From Jeotgalibacillus aurantiacus (GTDB lineage Bacteria > Bacillota > Bacilli > Bacillales > Jeotgalibacillaceae): a DNA stretch of 64,000 nt. Location: the NCBI RefSeq assembly GCF_020595125.1, contig NZ_JACNMS010000006.1, positions 1 through 64,000 on the forward strand, read 5' to 3'. The notes under the pieces were generated by a model. The model worked only from the letters and a program-made list of their open reading frames with translations. It searched no databases and was not told the origin of the DNA. The translations under genes and the position numbers were made by a program. Below are positions 25,944 through 35,046 of this stretch, piece after piece. The stretch's first letter is position 1; each line of letters opens with the position of its first letter.

Positions 25944-26855
25944 ATGGGCAGACTGAGAAATCCAAAAAGAGATAAAGCATTTGAATTATGGAAAAACAGT
26001 AATGGTGATATGAAATTAAAAGACATTGCTGTAAAACTCGACGTTCTGGATACACAAATTCGGAAATGGAAAAGCCAGGACAAATGGGAAGATCAACTGG
26101 ATGTAGCTAAAGGGAACGTTACTCATTCGAAAAGGAACGTTACTAAACAGATTGAGCAGTCAGTTCATGAAATTAAGACAGAACCAAAAGCCCCTCCTGA
26201 AGGTGACAATCTCACTGACAGGCAGAGGCTTTTTTGTTTGTACTTCGTTAAAAGCTTTAATGCAACGAATGCTGCTATCAATGCCGGGTACGCTCCAGAC
26301 AGTGCTCATGTGGAAGGTTCGCGATTACTAAGGAATGCTAAGGTTGCGAAAGAGATACGGGCTATAAAAGAGAGCATGCGACAGGGCTTCTTCATCGATG
26401 CTATGAACGTACTTGATAAGTACATTAAGATCGCTTTTTCTGATGCCACTGATTATGCCACGTTCGGGCGAATGGAAGTGCCTGTCATGGGAGCGTTCGG
26501 CCCGTTGATTGATGATAACGGTCAGCAGATCACCCGGGAAGAAAACTTCGTTGACTTCAATTCTTCTGATGTAGTGGATGGTACGATCATTACAGAGATT
26601 AAGCAGGGCAAGGACGGAATTGCTGTTAAGCTGGCTGATTAGATGAAGGCCCTCGATAAGCTGTCACAGTACTTTGATCTGTTCCCGGATAAGTTTAAGC
26701 GCCAAGTCGAAGAAGAGAAGCTGCGCATTGCTCATCATAAAGTTTTTGGTGGCGAGGACCCGGACGAGTATGAAGATGACGGGTTTGAAGAAGCTCTGAA
26801 TGCTACGACTTCGGAGGTGTGGGCAGATGATCACTCTGCCGAAGAAAACAGTTAA
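25944..26855 (+). pseudogene. Phage terminase small subunit with internal amber stop
   Basis: Two directly adjacent open frames in the same phase (25944-26642, 232 aa; 26643-26855, 70 aa) together read as one XtmA/YqaS-type small terminase. Part one has an N-terminal HTH (LKDIAVKLDVLDTQIRKW) and the typical LTDRQRLFCLYFVKSFNATNA domain. Part two continues MKALDKLSQYFDLFP with the acidic C-terminus expected of the family. TAG at 26640-26642 interrupts them, in a position where a Lys or Gln codon would fit. The 232-residue product may still be made. No large terminase subunit follows, so packaging genes are lost. Confidence 0.82.
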
Positions 26856-26940
26856 GTAGTTTTCCTTTTTTGAACATGGGGACGTAGATCTTGTTTTATT
26901 CGAAAGTCGATAGGCTGTTTAAAGGTACAGCGTTAAAGCG

Positions 26941-27305
26941 CAAAAAAGCTCCAATCATCTATTTAGATGGTCGGAGTTTTTTTCACGTAAAAGGACTTAT
27001 AGCTTAATCTCAAAACCCTTTTCGGCACCCCTAATAAACCCAACCACCCCAAACCTACACCTCCTGAATACCCTATCCAGTAGACCAATTTCTACAATCC
27101 AATCAAGAAAGGAAAAGTGTTTTAATGACGTCATTTGATCACGATCATTTGAAAAAGGTTGTGAATATACCGAACCCGTTGTATCAGTCGTTGCAGGGGC
27201 GGTATTTTGTTGGGCAGACGGAGCATGTGTTGTTTGGGAAGGGACGGAATGCGTGGGGAGGTTTGGTGAATCCGGAGGGATCGGATGTTGATTTGTTTGT
27301 GAATG
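26941..27305. repeat. Right copy of the ~360-bp direct repeat
   Basis: Corresponds to 20557-20917. It carries a terminator-like hairpin (CTCC...GGAG near 26951-26980), the upstream region and the first 60 codons of the intact DUF6143 gene. The prophage remnant lies between the two copies. Confidence 0.88.
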
Positions 27306-27667
27306 CGTTTACGATTACGAATCATTCTGATCAGCCGTTTGAAGCGGAGATTTGGTTTAATCCGGTTGTGCCGGGGAAGCCACAGGTTTCGAACAATGTG
27401 ACGCCGGCGAATACGGCGCTTTGTCCGCTGCCGGAGCCTGAGGTGAAGATTGAATATGCTGAGTGTGTGAAGGGGTTTCCGAAGAAGGGGATCATGGCGT
27501 TCAGGCGGATTGTTCAGCCACAGAGTACGCTGGTCAGTGATGAGGATGGGAAGTTTATTTTTCCACCGGGTGGTTCGTTTATTATCTTTTTGGTGTCGCC
27601 TGATCATCATGACATGATCCAGGCAGAGGTTGCGTTCGGCTGGTTTGAGAAAAGTAAGTTTGATTAA
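27125..27667 (+). CDS. DUF6143 family protein
   Basis: 180 residues with the family-typical YQSLQGRYFVGQTE near the N-terminus and NAWGGLVNPEGSDVDLFVN (about 43-61). The remainder is beta-rich (FEAEIWFNPVVPG, FPPGGSFIIFLVSPD). No signal peptide; function unknown. Homologues are found across spore-forming Bacillaceae (from memory). AAAGGAAAAGTG lies upstream. Its 5' end is duplicated at 20738, marking the boundary of the phage remnant. Confidence 0.75.
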   Translation: MTSFDHDHLKKVVNIPNPLYQSLQGRYFVGQTEHVLFGKGRNAWGGLVNPEGSDVDLFVNAFTITNHSDQPFEAEIWFNPVVPGKPQVSNNVTPANTALCPLPEPEVKIEYAECVKGFPKKGIMAFRRIVQPQSTLVSDEDGKFIFPPGGSFIIFLVSPDHHDMIQAEVAFGWFEKSKFD

Positions 27668-27690
27668 TTAGATCACACCAGTAATATAAA

Positions 27691-27721
27691 AAGGTCAGCC
27701 AATCAACGGCTGACCTTTTTT
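27691..27721. terminator. Bidirectional terminator between DUF6143 and SDR genes
   Basis: AAGGTCAGCC / GGCTGACCTT stem with a 7-base loop and A/T runs on both sides, between two convergent genes. Confidence 0.88.
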
Positions 27722-27738
27722 AACAATGATCTAAAACC

Positions 27739-28503
27739 TCAATCAGCCTTCCGTCTCGACGTATACGGATAGATTGGATCGAGTAATTCAAATTCGTAGC
27801 TTTCGCTGTTTACTTTGCCAACGACTTTTTCACTATCATAGAGCTCCAGCATAAATTCGGCCATTTCTTTGGCGGTGTGGTATTTTTGTACGTTGTCGCG
27901 GTAGCTGAATTCATCTATTTCACGGGCTGTTTTGACGAATTCGGTTTCGGTCATGGCTGGTGCGAGTAGTTTTACTTTCATAGGAGCGCCCTGATCCTGC
28001 AGCTCCTGGGCGAGTCCTTCTGTAAAGGCAGTTACATAAAATTTAGTAGCCGCATATGAGACGCCGTTTGCAACGAGTCTGTAGCCGACATCAGAGCCGA
28101 CGTTGATTAATGTTGCGCCTTCCTTTTCGGCATAATCATGGGCGTAAAGGGTGGAAAGGGTTGTGAGTGCTTCGATGTTGACGCGGAGCATCTTTTCAAT
28201 CTTATGGACATTCTGTTCTGTAATAGGTGCGCTGTTTCCGAAGCCTGCGTTGTTGACCCAGGTTTCAATATCGTATTCTTTTAAACTCTCGTATAAGGCG
28301 TGGACATGTTCACTTTCTGAAAGGTCGGCTGGTTTAATGACGACGTCCAGGTCGGGATTGATGTTGTGGATTTCCTGCTTTAGCTTATGTAGCTGGTCCT
28401 CCCGTCTGGCAATGACAATGACGTTTTGATTCCGTGAAGCAAATGCTAATGCTGATTCGTAGCCAATGCCTGAGCTGGCGCCTGTAATCACCGTATACTT
28501 CAT
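27739..28503 (-). CDS. Short-chain dehydrogenase/reductase
   Basis: 254-residue classical SDR. The cofactor motif TGASSGIG is at residues 7-14, NNAGFG near 88-93 and the catalytic YAATK around 149-153 with the upstream serine in NVGSDVG. NADP preference is suggested by the Arg pair in VIARRED. It resembles YqjQ-type oxidoreductases; substrate unknown. Single gene converging on the DUF6143 gene. Confidence 0.88.
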   Translation of the reverse strand: MKYTVITGASSGIGYESALAFASRNQNVIVIARREDQLHKLKQEIHNINPDLDVVIKPADLSESEHVHALYESLKEYDIETWVNNAGFGNSAPITEQNVHKIEKMLRVNIEALTTLSTLYAHDYAEKEGATLINVGSDVGYRLVANGVSYAATKFYVTAFTEGLAQELQDQGAPMKVKLLAPAMTETEFVKTAREIDEFSYRDNVQKYHTAKEMAEFMLELYDSEKVVGKVNSESYEFELLDPIYPYTSRRKAD

Positions 28504-28669
28504 AAGAATTCCTCCAATGAAATGTTTTATAATTCAACCTTATCGTACTGTTAACATTAACCAGAAAGCAAATGATGAGTGGTGAAGGACGATTATTTAG
28601 TGAATGCCCGCAACATTGTGAGGTATGCTTATAACAAAGCAAACGTTTAAAGAGGAGGGCTCAACCGAC

Positions 28670-29737
28670 GTGAAAAAGACTTTCTTCACCTCATTGACTG
28701 CGGTTCTGTTCATCGCCGGCTGTTCTTCGGGCAGCGGACAGGGTGACATGTCAGAAGGGGCAGTGTCTGAACAGGAAATTGAGACGGTTGCGGAAAATTT
28801 GGAGATTCCATGGGCGATTGACCATCAGGATGATACGTTTTATATCACAGAAAGAACCGGAAGCATTGTGAAAGTGGAAGGGGATCAGGAAGAACGGCAG
28901 GCTGTGGAGCTTAAAGAGGAACTGGCAACCGCGGCTGAAGCGGGTCTGCTTGGCTTTGTCCTTGCGCCTGACTTTCAGGAATCACAAATGGCGTATGCCT
29001 ACTATACGTATGAAAATGGGGACGGACAATTCAACCGGATCGTTACCCTGCGTTTAGATGATGGTGTCTGGACGGAGGAAGATCTTTTGCTGGATGAGAT
29101 TCCGAGCGGGAATGTGCATCATGGCGGCAGGCTGAAAATGGGGCCGGATGATAAGCTGTACGCGACCGCAGGGGATGCGGCTGAGGTGGATCTTGCGCAG
29201 GAGGTCGATTCTCTTGGAGGTAAGATCCTTAGGTTGAACTTAGATGGCTCCGTTCCTTATGACAATCCATTTCCGGACTCCTATGTTTACAGCTATGGTC
29301 ACCGGAATCCGCAAGGACTGACCTGGTCGCCGGATGGCACGATGTATGCGAGTGAGCACGGCAACAGTTCGAATGATGAAATCAATGAGATTGAAGCCGG
29401 ACAGAATTACGGATGGCCGATCATTGAAGGTGATGAAGAGCGGGATGATATGGTGTCACCGCTATTTACGTCCGGAGATGATTCCACCTGGGCACCGTCC
29501 GGGATGGCGTATTACGACGGGAAAATCTATGTTGCGTCTTTGAGAGGAACGGCCGTGTTGGAATTTGATCCTGCAACGAATGAACAGCGCACGTTTGTTT
29601 CAGGTTTAGGCCGGATCCGGGATTTGATTATCGATGAGGATACACTTTACTTTGTCAGCAATAACACGGATGGCAGAGGGAATACTGGAGAGAATGATGA
29701 TAAATTGTATAGAGTTTCGCTTTCAACATCTGATTAA
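28670..29737 (+). CDS. PQQ-dependent sugar dehydrogenase-like lipoprotein
   Basis: 355 residues, starting GTG at 28670 behind AAGAGGAGGG. The lipoprotein signal ends in LFIAGC, so it is membrane-tethered outside the cell. The mature part is a six-bladed propeller of the soluble glucose/sorbosone dehydrogenase (GSDH) type: ENLEIPWAID, GLLGFVLAPDF, HHGGRLKMGPDDKLYAT, YGHRNPQGL and GQNYGWPI are family motifs, and include the PQQ/calcium-site His and Arg residues. B. subtilis YliI is a comparable protein. Whether PQQ is available in this organism is not visible here. Confidence 0.88.
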   Translation: MKKTFFTSLTAVLFIAGCSSGSGQGDMSEGAVSEQEIETVAENLEIPWAIDHQDDTFYITERTGSIVKVEGDQEERQAVELKEELATAAEAGLLGFVLAPDFQESQMAYAYYTYENGDGQFNRIVTLRLDDGVWTEEDLLLDEIPSGNVHHGGRLKMGPDDKLYATAGDAAEVDLAQEVDSLGGKILRLNLDGSVPYDNPFPDSYVYSYGHRNPQGLTWSPDGTMYASEHGNSSNDEINEIEAGQNYGWPIIEGDEERDDMVSPLFTSGDDSTWAPSGMAYYDGKIYVASLRGTAVLEFDPATNEQRTFVSGLGRIRDLIIDEDTLYFVSNNTDGRGNTGENDDKLYRVSLSTSD

Positions 29738-29812
29738 AATGATCCGCTCTGAAATTTTAGAATTCTTTCTTCAAGCGAAAAGTATATCTAATTGAATACT
29801 CATATTTTGGTG

Positions 29813-29843
29813 ATAGCACTTAAACTAATAGTGCTATTTTTTT
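29813..29843 (+). terminator. Rho-independent terminator
   Basis: ATAGCAC / GTGCTAT stem, 11-base loop, seven Ts. The rest of 29738-30007 shows no gene. Confidence 0.82.
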
Positions 29844-30007
29844 GTCTAATAAACATGTTACTTGTAATTAAAACGATCTTATTTCCATTAAATGAAACTT
29901 ATTACTTAGTAAAAACGTATCAGTTTAAGCAGGAATCTTGAGATTAAAGCCTCTATTTTAAAATGGATAAACTAAGAAGCTCAAATTGATGATTATGGGG
30001 GAGAGTA

Positions 30008-30643
30008 ATGAGTTTAGGTAAAATAGGAGAAAAACTTATCATGGAACATCAATTATATAAAGAATCGTATCAAAGGAGTATGTTGACAGTATTCGTTTTA
30101 GGAATAATAACTGCCTTGGCTTTCTTTTTTTCAGCAATTTACTTTGAAGATTTTATTGTGCAGCAAACGAATACCATCGCTGAACAAATGTTGGATGAAA
30201 ACAATAAAGAAATGACAAATGTACAAACGTTTTTCTCGATTTTATTAAATAATTTGTTTGTTGGTGGGATGATAATCTTATGCGGGTTTATTCCCCTCTA
30301 TGGACTTCCATTTGTTTATGGGGTGCTTTCTTTTGCATCTGTTGGAATAATAGCCGGTTACGGGATTATTATGAAATATAATGTTTTACAAACTATGCTG
30401 ATCGCATTTATTCCTCACGCAGTCATTGAAATCATTCCTATTCTTTATAGTGTAGCAATTGGTACGTACATTAATAAAAATATTGTAAAAAAGGTATTTT
30501 TGAAAAAAAGAAAATCTGAGAAAATCACTAAAATGTTAGGGCAGAGTATCACGAGTTATATCATAATTATTATTCCTTTATTTTTCCTTGCTGCTCTGGT
30601 TGAAGCATTTATTACTTCTGTTCTTGTGGATATTTATTTGTAA
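30008..30643 (+). CDS. Stage II sporulation protein M family membrane protein
   Basis: 211 residues with about five membrane segments. The SpoIIM (DUF95) pattern is visible: ILLNNLFVGGMIILCGFIPLYG, followed by a glycine-rich helix and the FIPHAVIEIIPILYS motif. It lacks an obvious partner of the engulfment complex (SpoIID/SpoIIP) next to it, so it is better read as a SpoIIM-domain protein than as SpoIIM itself. RBS GGGGGAGAG. Monocistronic unless transcribed with the next gene, 44 bases on. Confidence 0.75.
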   Translation: MSLGKIGEKLIMEHQLYKESYQRSMLTVFVLGIITALAFFFSAIYFEDFIVQQTNTIAEQMLDENNKEMTNVQTFFSILLNNLFVGGMIILCGFIPLYGLPFVYGVLSFASVGIIAGYGIIMKYNVLQTMLIAFIPHAVIEIIPILYSVAIGTYINKNIVKKVFLKKRKSEKITKMLGQSITSYIIIIIPLFFLAALVEAFITSVLVDIYL

Positions 30644-30687
30644 CCAGTATGAATTAATATAAATGAAAAAATTAGGAGGATGGCACT

Positions 30688-31917
30688 ATGAGTTCGGTTT
30701 CGATGAAAGAGCGGATCCATGCGCTGGATATCATCCGGGGCTTTGCGCTGTTTGGCATTTTGATCGCGAATATGATTGCGTTTAAGACGCCTGCTTTTAC
30801 GGAGATCAGCAGTATGATTGAAGGAAGCAGCCTGCCGGATGGCGGACTGAACGCGGCTCTGACGCTGCTGACGGCGTTTTTTGTGGACGGGAAGTTTTAC
30901 CCGATGTTTTCAATGTTATTTGGTTTAGGCTTTTATATTTTTTACAGCCGACTGATGAAACGCGGATTGCCGGCGAAGCAATTATTTAGACGCCGACTTG
31001 TATTTTTGCTGCTGATCGGACTCGTACATCTCATTTTTATCTGGTCGGGAGATATTTTACATACATATGCGATTACAGGCTTTTTGCTGCCGCTTTTTGT
31101 TGAGCGTTCAACAAAAGTCATTAAAGTGTGGGTGATCTCGCTGCTTGTCGTTGGGCCACTTCTAGTGATGGGACTGATGCTTTTAAGCAGTGTAAGTATT
31201 CAATTTATGATCAGCCAGGAGATGGACACGCTGGAAAATCTGAATGCGACGTCTGTTCTGGCTGCATCCGTTATGGCAGAGGGAAGCTTTGGGGAAATTC
31301 TGGCTTTCCGGTTTACTAATGAAGTCATACCGATTTTGCTTCAGGTGTTATTAATCGTACCAACGATTTTGCCGCTTTTTTTAATCGGACTTTATTTCGG
31401 AAAGACAGGCATGTTCACGGATATTGAAAACAATCTGCATCGCTGGAAAAAAGTCATGTGGATTGGACTTTCGATTGGGGTACCATTAGTCGGGCTGTCA
31501 GTGGCAATTGGCTACAATGCGTTTGGCTGGGAGCCTTACTTGACGGTATCTGTTGCTGAAGGGTTAAACTCTATTGGCGGACCTTTTATGATGCTGTTTT
31601 ACGTATCCGTCATTGTCTTATTGACGAGAAAAGCTTCCGTTGAAAAAATGCTCATGCCGTTTGCGTCAGTCGGCCGGATGGCATTGACCAACTATTTAAT
31701 GCAGTCAGTGATTGCAGTGATCATCTTCAACGGATACGGCTTTGGATTATTTGGTCAGGTATCGAAAACACAGGGCGTGCTCATTGCGATCGCCATCTAC
31801 AGCCTGCAGGTTGTGCTGAGTCATCTGCTGTTGAAGCGATACAACCAGGGGCCGATGGAATATGTGTGGAGAAAATGGACGTATTCGAGAGTGGAGAAGG
31901 TTTCGAAGGCGGCTTGA
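30688..31917 (+). CDS. DUF418 domain membrane protein (YeiB type)
   Basis: 409 residues. N-terminal RIHALDIIRGFALFGILIAN is the typical DUF418/YeiB start, and GPFMMLFYVSVIVLL through MALTNYLMQSV and FGL...YNQGPMEYVWR is the C-terminal DUF418 domain. About ten membrane helices. Possible transporter or acyltransferase-like protein; function not established. RBS TTAGGAGG. A terminator lies 16 bases behind the stop. Confidence 0.88.
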   Translation: MSSVSMKERIHALDIIRGFALFGILIANMIAFKTPAFTEISSMIEGSSLPDGGLNAALTLLTAFFVDGKFYPMFSMLFGLGFYIFYSRLMKRGLPAKQLFRRRLVFLLLIGLVHLIFIWSGDILHTYAITGFLLPLFVERSTKVIKVWVISLLVVGPLLVMGLMLLSSVSIQFMISQEMDTLENLNATSVLAASVMAEGSFGEILAFRFTNEVIPILLQVLLIVPTILPLFLIGLYFGKTGMFTDIENNLHRWKKVMWIGLSIGVPLVGLSVAIGYNAFGWEPYLTVSVAEGLNSIGGPFMMLFYVSVIVLLTRKASVEKMLMPFASVGRMALTNYLMQSVIAVIIFNGYGFGLFGQVSKTQGVLIAIAIYSLQVVLSHLLLKRYNQGPMEYVWRKWTYSRVEKVSKAA

Positions 31918-31932
31918 TAGAGTTTTAAAGAG

Positions 31933-31960
31933 TCTTATTCTGAGGAGTATGAGATTTTTT
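31933..31960 (+). terminator. Terminator of the DUF418 gene
   Basis: TCTTATTCT / AGTATGAGA stem (one mismatch, one G.U) and six Ts. In the following ~340 bases (31961-32300) no gene or structure was recognised. Confidence 0.6.
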
Positions 31961-32309
31961 GGGATGATCAGGGTTTCAAGCCTTGAATCTGCTGACGATC
32001 TCAAGACTTAGAGGCAGTCAATGCGAAGGAGAAACAGGGATGAAGAGCTCTAAAGGTCGAGGTGCGACTTTAAGTTCTTGTGTTAGGTAAGCTACTTGGT
32101 ACATCAACCTATCACTAGCCATTAATGATGATACTCAACTAAAAGCAACATCGAGAATCATGAAAGCTAAAGTATATGTACTAACAGGTTTAATCAGAAG
32201 GTTAAGGTAGCTAAAAAAGAATAAATTAAATGCAGTTCGAAAAAATTAGACTTCACATTAATTTATTGATTTTGATTGCACTCTACAAACAGAATCTAGT
32301 TTTAATAAA

Positions 32310-32346
32310 AAATCCTGTTACACTCTAGAAGAGTAACAGGATTTTT
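32310..32346. terminator. Bidirectional terminator
   Basis: AATCCTGTTACTCT-type arms (AATCCTGTTACACTCT / AGAGTAACAGGATT) with A and T runs on either side. On the minus strand it follows the 36-residue ORF at 32373-32483. Confidence 0.85.
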
Positions 32347-32372
32347 TGCTCGAAAAGTATTGTAAAAAAAGT

Positions 32373-32483
32373 TTACAAAATAACTTTCAGAGCGCTTATT
32401 AAAACAACGACGAAAGTCATTGCTTGAAATATAAGCGAAATATTTTCTCTTATATTCTTGTCGCAATTATTATGTTTATGCAT
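32373..32483 (-). CDS. 36-residue single-TM peptide
   Basis: Reads MHKHNNCDKNIRENISLIFQ then AMTFVVVLISALKVIL: a polar start followed by one C-terminal membrane helix. GGAGGTA lies 6 bases upstream of the ATG and is itself paired in a hairpin. A strong terminator follows. Size, TM helix and a hidden RBS resemble type I toxins of Bacillus (TxpA/BsrG group) in layout only; no sequence family is recognised and no antitoxin RNA can be pointed to. Confidence 0.6.
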   Translation of the reverse strand: MHKHNNCDKNIRENISLIFQAMTFVVVLISALKVIL

Positions 32484-32489
32484 GATAAT

Positions 32490-32515
32490 TACCTCCTCAC
32501 TAGTTAATGGAGGTA
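32490..32515 (-). promoter_or_regulatory. Shine-Dalgarno-sequestering hairpin of the 36-residue ORF
   Basis: On the minus strand TACCTCC is followed after 12 bases by GGAGGTA, a perfect 7-bp stem that encloses the RBS. The loop contains ACTAGT. Confidence 0.65.
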
Positions 32516-32910
32516 TAAGGCCTTACACCAATTTATAAATTGAACTATTTTAATTTCGATTATTGGTATAGACACTCAGTTAAATTTTTATTCTTCTTCT
32601 TATTATCGCATTTTCTTTTTTAGTTAGTTCAGTCTCTGCTAATTTTTTATTTTGATAGTCTCCGCGATCTCATTGTTCATGTAGATTTTCATTTGGAAGT
32701 GTCATTTTGTCTACGTTTTTTACTATTCAAAGTATAAAGGTTAAGAATATTCTTTAATAATGTGCACAAGTAAAATTTACAAGATAAAGAATTGTATGTC
32801 AATAGCTGTTTTGATTTTAATATTGCAAATTTATTTTCAATTTTTAAGTGTCTGTATAAGTTCACAGCTAAGTATGTAGCGAGTGCATGGTTAATAAAAC
32901 AATAATCCAG

Positions 32911-32938
32911 TTGATTATCACTTGAAATCCGTTATACT
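32911..32938 (+). promoter_or_regulatory. Promoter of the acyl-CoA dehydrogenase-SDR unit
   Basis: TTGATT (32911-32916) and TATACT (32933-32938), spacer 16. The predicted start point lies next to the operator at 32950. Between 32520 and 32900 the sequence is very AT-rich, with no gene. Confidence 0.6.
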
Positions 32939-32949
32939 AAAACCATACA

Positions 32950-32965
32950 TACCGACCGGTCAGTT
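32950..32965 (+). promoter_or_regulatory. Candidate operator of the TetR regulator, copy 1
   Basis: TACCGACCGGTCAGTT, a palindrome centred on ACCGGT, immediately downstream of the promoter. It matches the site at 35645 at 13 of 16 positions. Confidence 0.7.
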
Positions 32966-32990
32966 AGTAAATGGATAAGGGGATGGACGT

Positions 32991-34220
32991 ATGGATTTTT
33001 CGTATTCTGCTAAGGTGGTAGATCTTGAGAAGAGGCTCACCGCATTTATGGAGGAGCATGTGTATCCGAACGAAGCGGTGTATGAGCGGCAGGTGAGTGA
33101 GGGGAATAGCCGTTGGGATACCGTGCCGCCGATCATGGAGGAATTGAAGGAGAAGGCAAAGGCTGAAGGGTTGTGGAATTTGTTTTTGCCGGAGAGTGAG
33201 TACGGGGCAGGGCTCAGTAATGTGGAGTATGCGCCGCTTTGTGAGATTATGGGGCGGTCGATGATTGGGCCTGAGGTGTTTAATTGTAATGCGCCGGATA
33301 CGGGGAATATGGAGGTTTTGGTGCGGTACGGGACTGATGAGCAGAAGGAGAAGTGGCTGAAGCCGCTCCTTGCCGGGGAGATCCGCTCGTGTTTTTCGAT
33401 GACGGAGCCTGATGTGGCGTCTTCTGATGCGACAAATATTGAAGCGCGGATTGAGCGGGATGGCGATGAGTATGTGATTAACGGGCGTAAATGGTGGTCA
33501 TCCGGTGCCGGGGATCCACGGTGTAAGATTGGCATTGTAATGGGGAAGACGGATCCGGAGGCAGGCCGGTATGAACAGCAGTCGATGATTCTCGTGCCGC
33601 TTGATACGCCGGGTGTGACGATTGAGCGGATGCTTCCGGTGTTTGGATATGATCATGCACCGCATGGTCACGGAGAAATCACCTTTGATCATGTCCGGGT
33701 ACCTGCAGGCAATATGATTTTAGGTGAGGGAAAAGGGTTTGCGATTGCCCAGGGGCGGCTTGGTCCTGGCAGAATTCATCACTGTATGAGGCTGATCGGG
33801 GCAGCGGAGCGAGCACTTGAGGAATTGTGTGAACGCGTGCTGGATCGTCAGGCATTTGGCAAACCGCTTGCCAGTCAGGGTGTGATCCGGGAATGGATTG
33901 CGGATTCGCGGATTGAGATTGAGCAGGCGAGACTTCTGACGCTGAAGGCTGCCTATATGATGGATACAGTCGGAAACAAAGTGGCGAAAGCAGAAATTGC
34001 GATGATAAAGGTCGTTGCACCTTCGATGGCGCTGAAAGTCATTGACCGGGCGATCCAGGCGTTCGGTGCAGGGGGGGTATCAGAGGATTTTCCGCTGGCT
34101 GCACATTGGGCGAGTGCTAGGACGCTTCGGCTCGCGGATGGGCCGGATGAGGTGCACCGCGCGCAGATTGGCAGACTTGAGCTGCAAAAATATGAGGGGA
34201 ATGGGAGGAATGACAAATGA
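32991..34220 (+). CDS. Acyl-CoA dehydrogenase
   Basis: 409-residue flavoprotein of the acyl-CoA dehydrogenase superfamily (N-terminal helical domain, middle beta domain, C-terminal four-helix domain), oxidising an acyl-CoA to the enoyl-CoA. Recognisable blocks: [19 protein letters not shown] (about 134-152), [15 protein letters not shown] and the C-terminal [16 protein letters not shown] and [12 protein letters not shown]. This subtype resembles ACAD10/11-like enzymes, which fits the APH-like kinase later in the cluster. First gene of a regulated unit; its stop overlaps the next start (ATGA). Confidence 0.92.
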   Translation: MDFSYSAKVVDLEKRLTAFMEEHVYPNEAVYERQVSEGNSRWDTVPPIMEELKEKAKAEGLWNLFLPESEYGAGLSNVEYAPLCEIMGRSMIGPEVFNCNAPDTGNMEVLVRYGTDEQKEKWLKPLLAGEIRSCFSMTEPDVASSDATNIEARIERDGDEYVINGRKWWSSGAGDPRCKIGIVMGKTDPEAGRYEQQSMILVPLDTPGVTIERMLPVFGYDHAPHGHGEITFDHVRVPAGNMILGEGKGFAIAQGRLGPGRIHHCMRLIGAAERALEELCERVLDRQAFGKPLASQGVIREWIADSRIEIEQARLLTLKAAYMMDTVGNKVAKAEIAMIKVVAPSMALKVIDRAIQAFGAGGVSEDFPLAAHWASARTLRLADGPDEVHRAQIGRLELQKYEGNGRNDK

Positions 34221-34990
34221 AGGTGCTTGAATTATTTGATCTGACAGGAAAGACAGCGCTTGTGACAGGTGGTGGACGCGGACTTGGGGAGCAGATCGCT
34301 GAAGGGTTTGCGGAGGCCGGAGCGAATGTGGTGATTTGTTCAAGAAAGCTTGAAGCTTGCCAGGAAGTAGCGGATCGCCTGGCGCAGCTCGGGGTACGGA
34401 CGCTTGCGCTGCAATGCGATATTTCGAATCCGGCTGATGTGGAGCGTGTCATTGAGGAAACGGTTCAGACGTTTGGTTCGATTGATATTTTGGTGAATAA
34501 CAGCGGGGCAACGTGGGGCGCCCGTGCAGAAGAGATGCCGCTTGAAGCGTGGCAGAAGGTGATGGATGTCAATGTGACGGGAACGTTTTTAATGAGCCAG
34601 GCGGCAGGGAGAAAAATGATCGAGCAGAAGTCCGGGAAGATTATTAACATTGCTTCAGTCGCGGGACTTGGCGGGACGGATCCGAGGGTGATGGATACGA
34701 TCGGCTACAACACAAGTAAAGGTGCTGTTATTACGATGACGAAGGACATGGCGGTTAAATGGGGACAGCATAATATTAATGTCAATGCGATCGCACCGGG
34801 CTTTTTCCCGACGAAAATGTCAAAGGCGATTATTGATCAGGGGAAGGACCCGATTTTAGAGGTGACGCCTTTGAAGCGCTTTGGTTCGGATCATGATTTA
34901 AAAGGTGCTGCGCTGTTTCTTGCTTCGAAAGCATCTGCTTATGTAACAGGGGATGTGCTGATTGTCGATGGCGGCACGCATGCGATGTAG
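34217..34990 (+). CDS. SDR family oxidoreductase
   Basis: 257-residue classical SDR with the cofactor motif [10 protein letters not shown] (residues ~15-24), NNSGATWG, and catalytic YNTSKGAV (about 165-172) after the serine of IASVAGLGG. The end [15 protein letters not shown] is typical of 3-oxoacyl-ACP/3-hydroxyacyl-CoA type SDRs. In this operon it probably oxidises a hydroxyacyl-CoA or related alcohol intermediate. Overlaps the acyl-CoA dehydrogenase gene by four bases. Confidence 0.9.
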   Translation: MKVLELFDLTGKTALVTGGGRGLGEQIAEGFAEAGANVVICSRKLEACQEVADRLAQLGVRTLALQCDISNPADVERVIEETVQTFGSIDILVNNSGATWGARAEEMPLEAWQKVMDVNVTGTFLMSQAAGRKMIEQKSGKIINIASVAGLGGTDPRVMDTIGYNTSKGAVITMTKDMAVKWGQHNINVNAIAPGFFPTKMSKAIIDQGKDPILEVTPLKRFGSDHDLKGAALFLASKASAYVTGDVLIVDGGTHAM

Positions 34991-35001
34991 GAAGGGCGAT
35001 A

Positions 35002-35010
35002 TGGTATAAT
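35002..35010 (+). promoter_or_regulatory. Extended -10 promoter in front of the TetR gene
   Basis: TGGTATAAT, a perfect extended -10 (TGnTATAAT), 36 bases before the TetR start and with no good -35. It would give the regulator its own transcript. Confidence 0.5.
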
Positions 35011-35046
35011 TTTAGCCATACTTTTAAAAACAGAGGCGTGAAGACA

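Noticed and set aside
32580-32705. Minus-strand 41-codon frame interrupted by one TGA
   Set aside because: Would read as a small charged protein, but lacks an RBS and any recognisable family; probably chance in AT-rich DNA.
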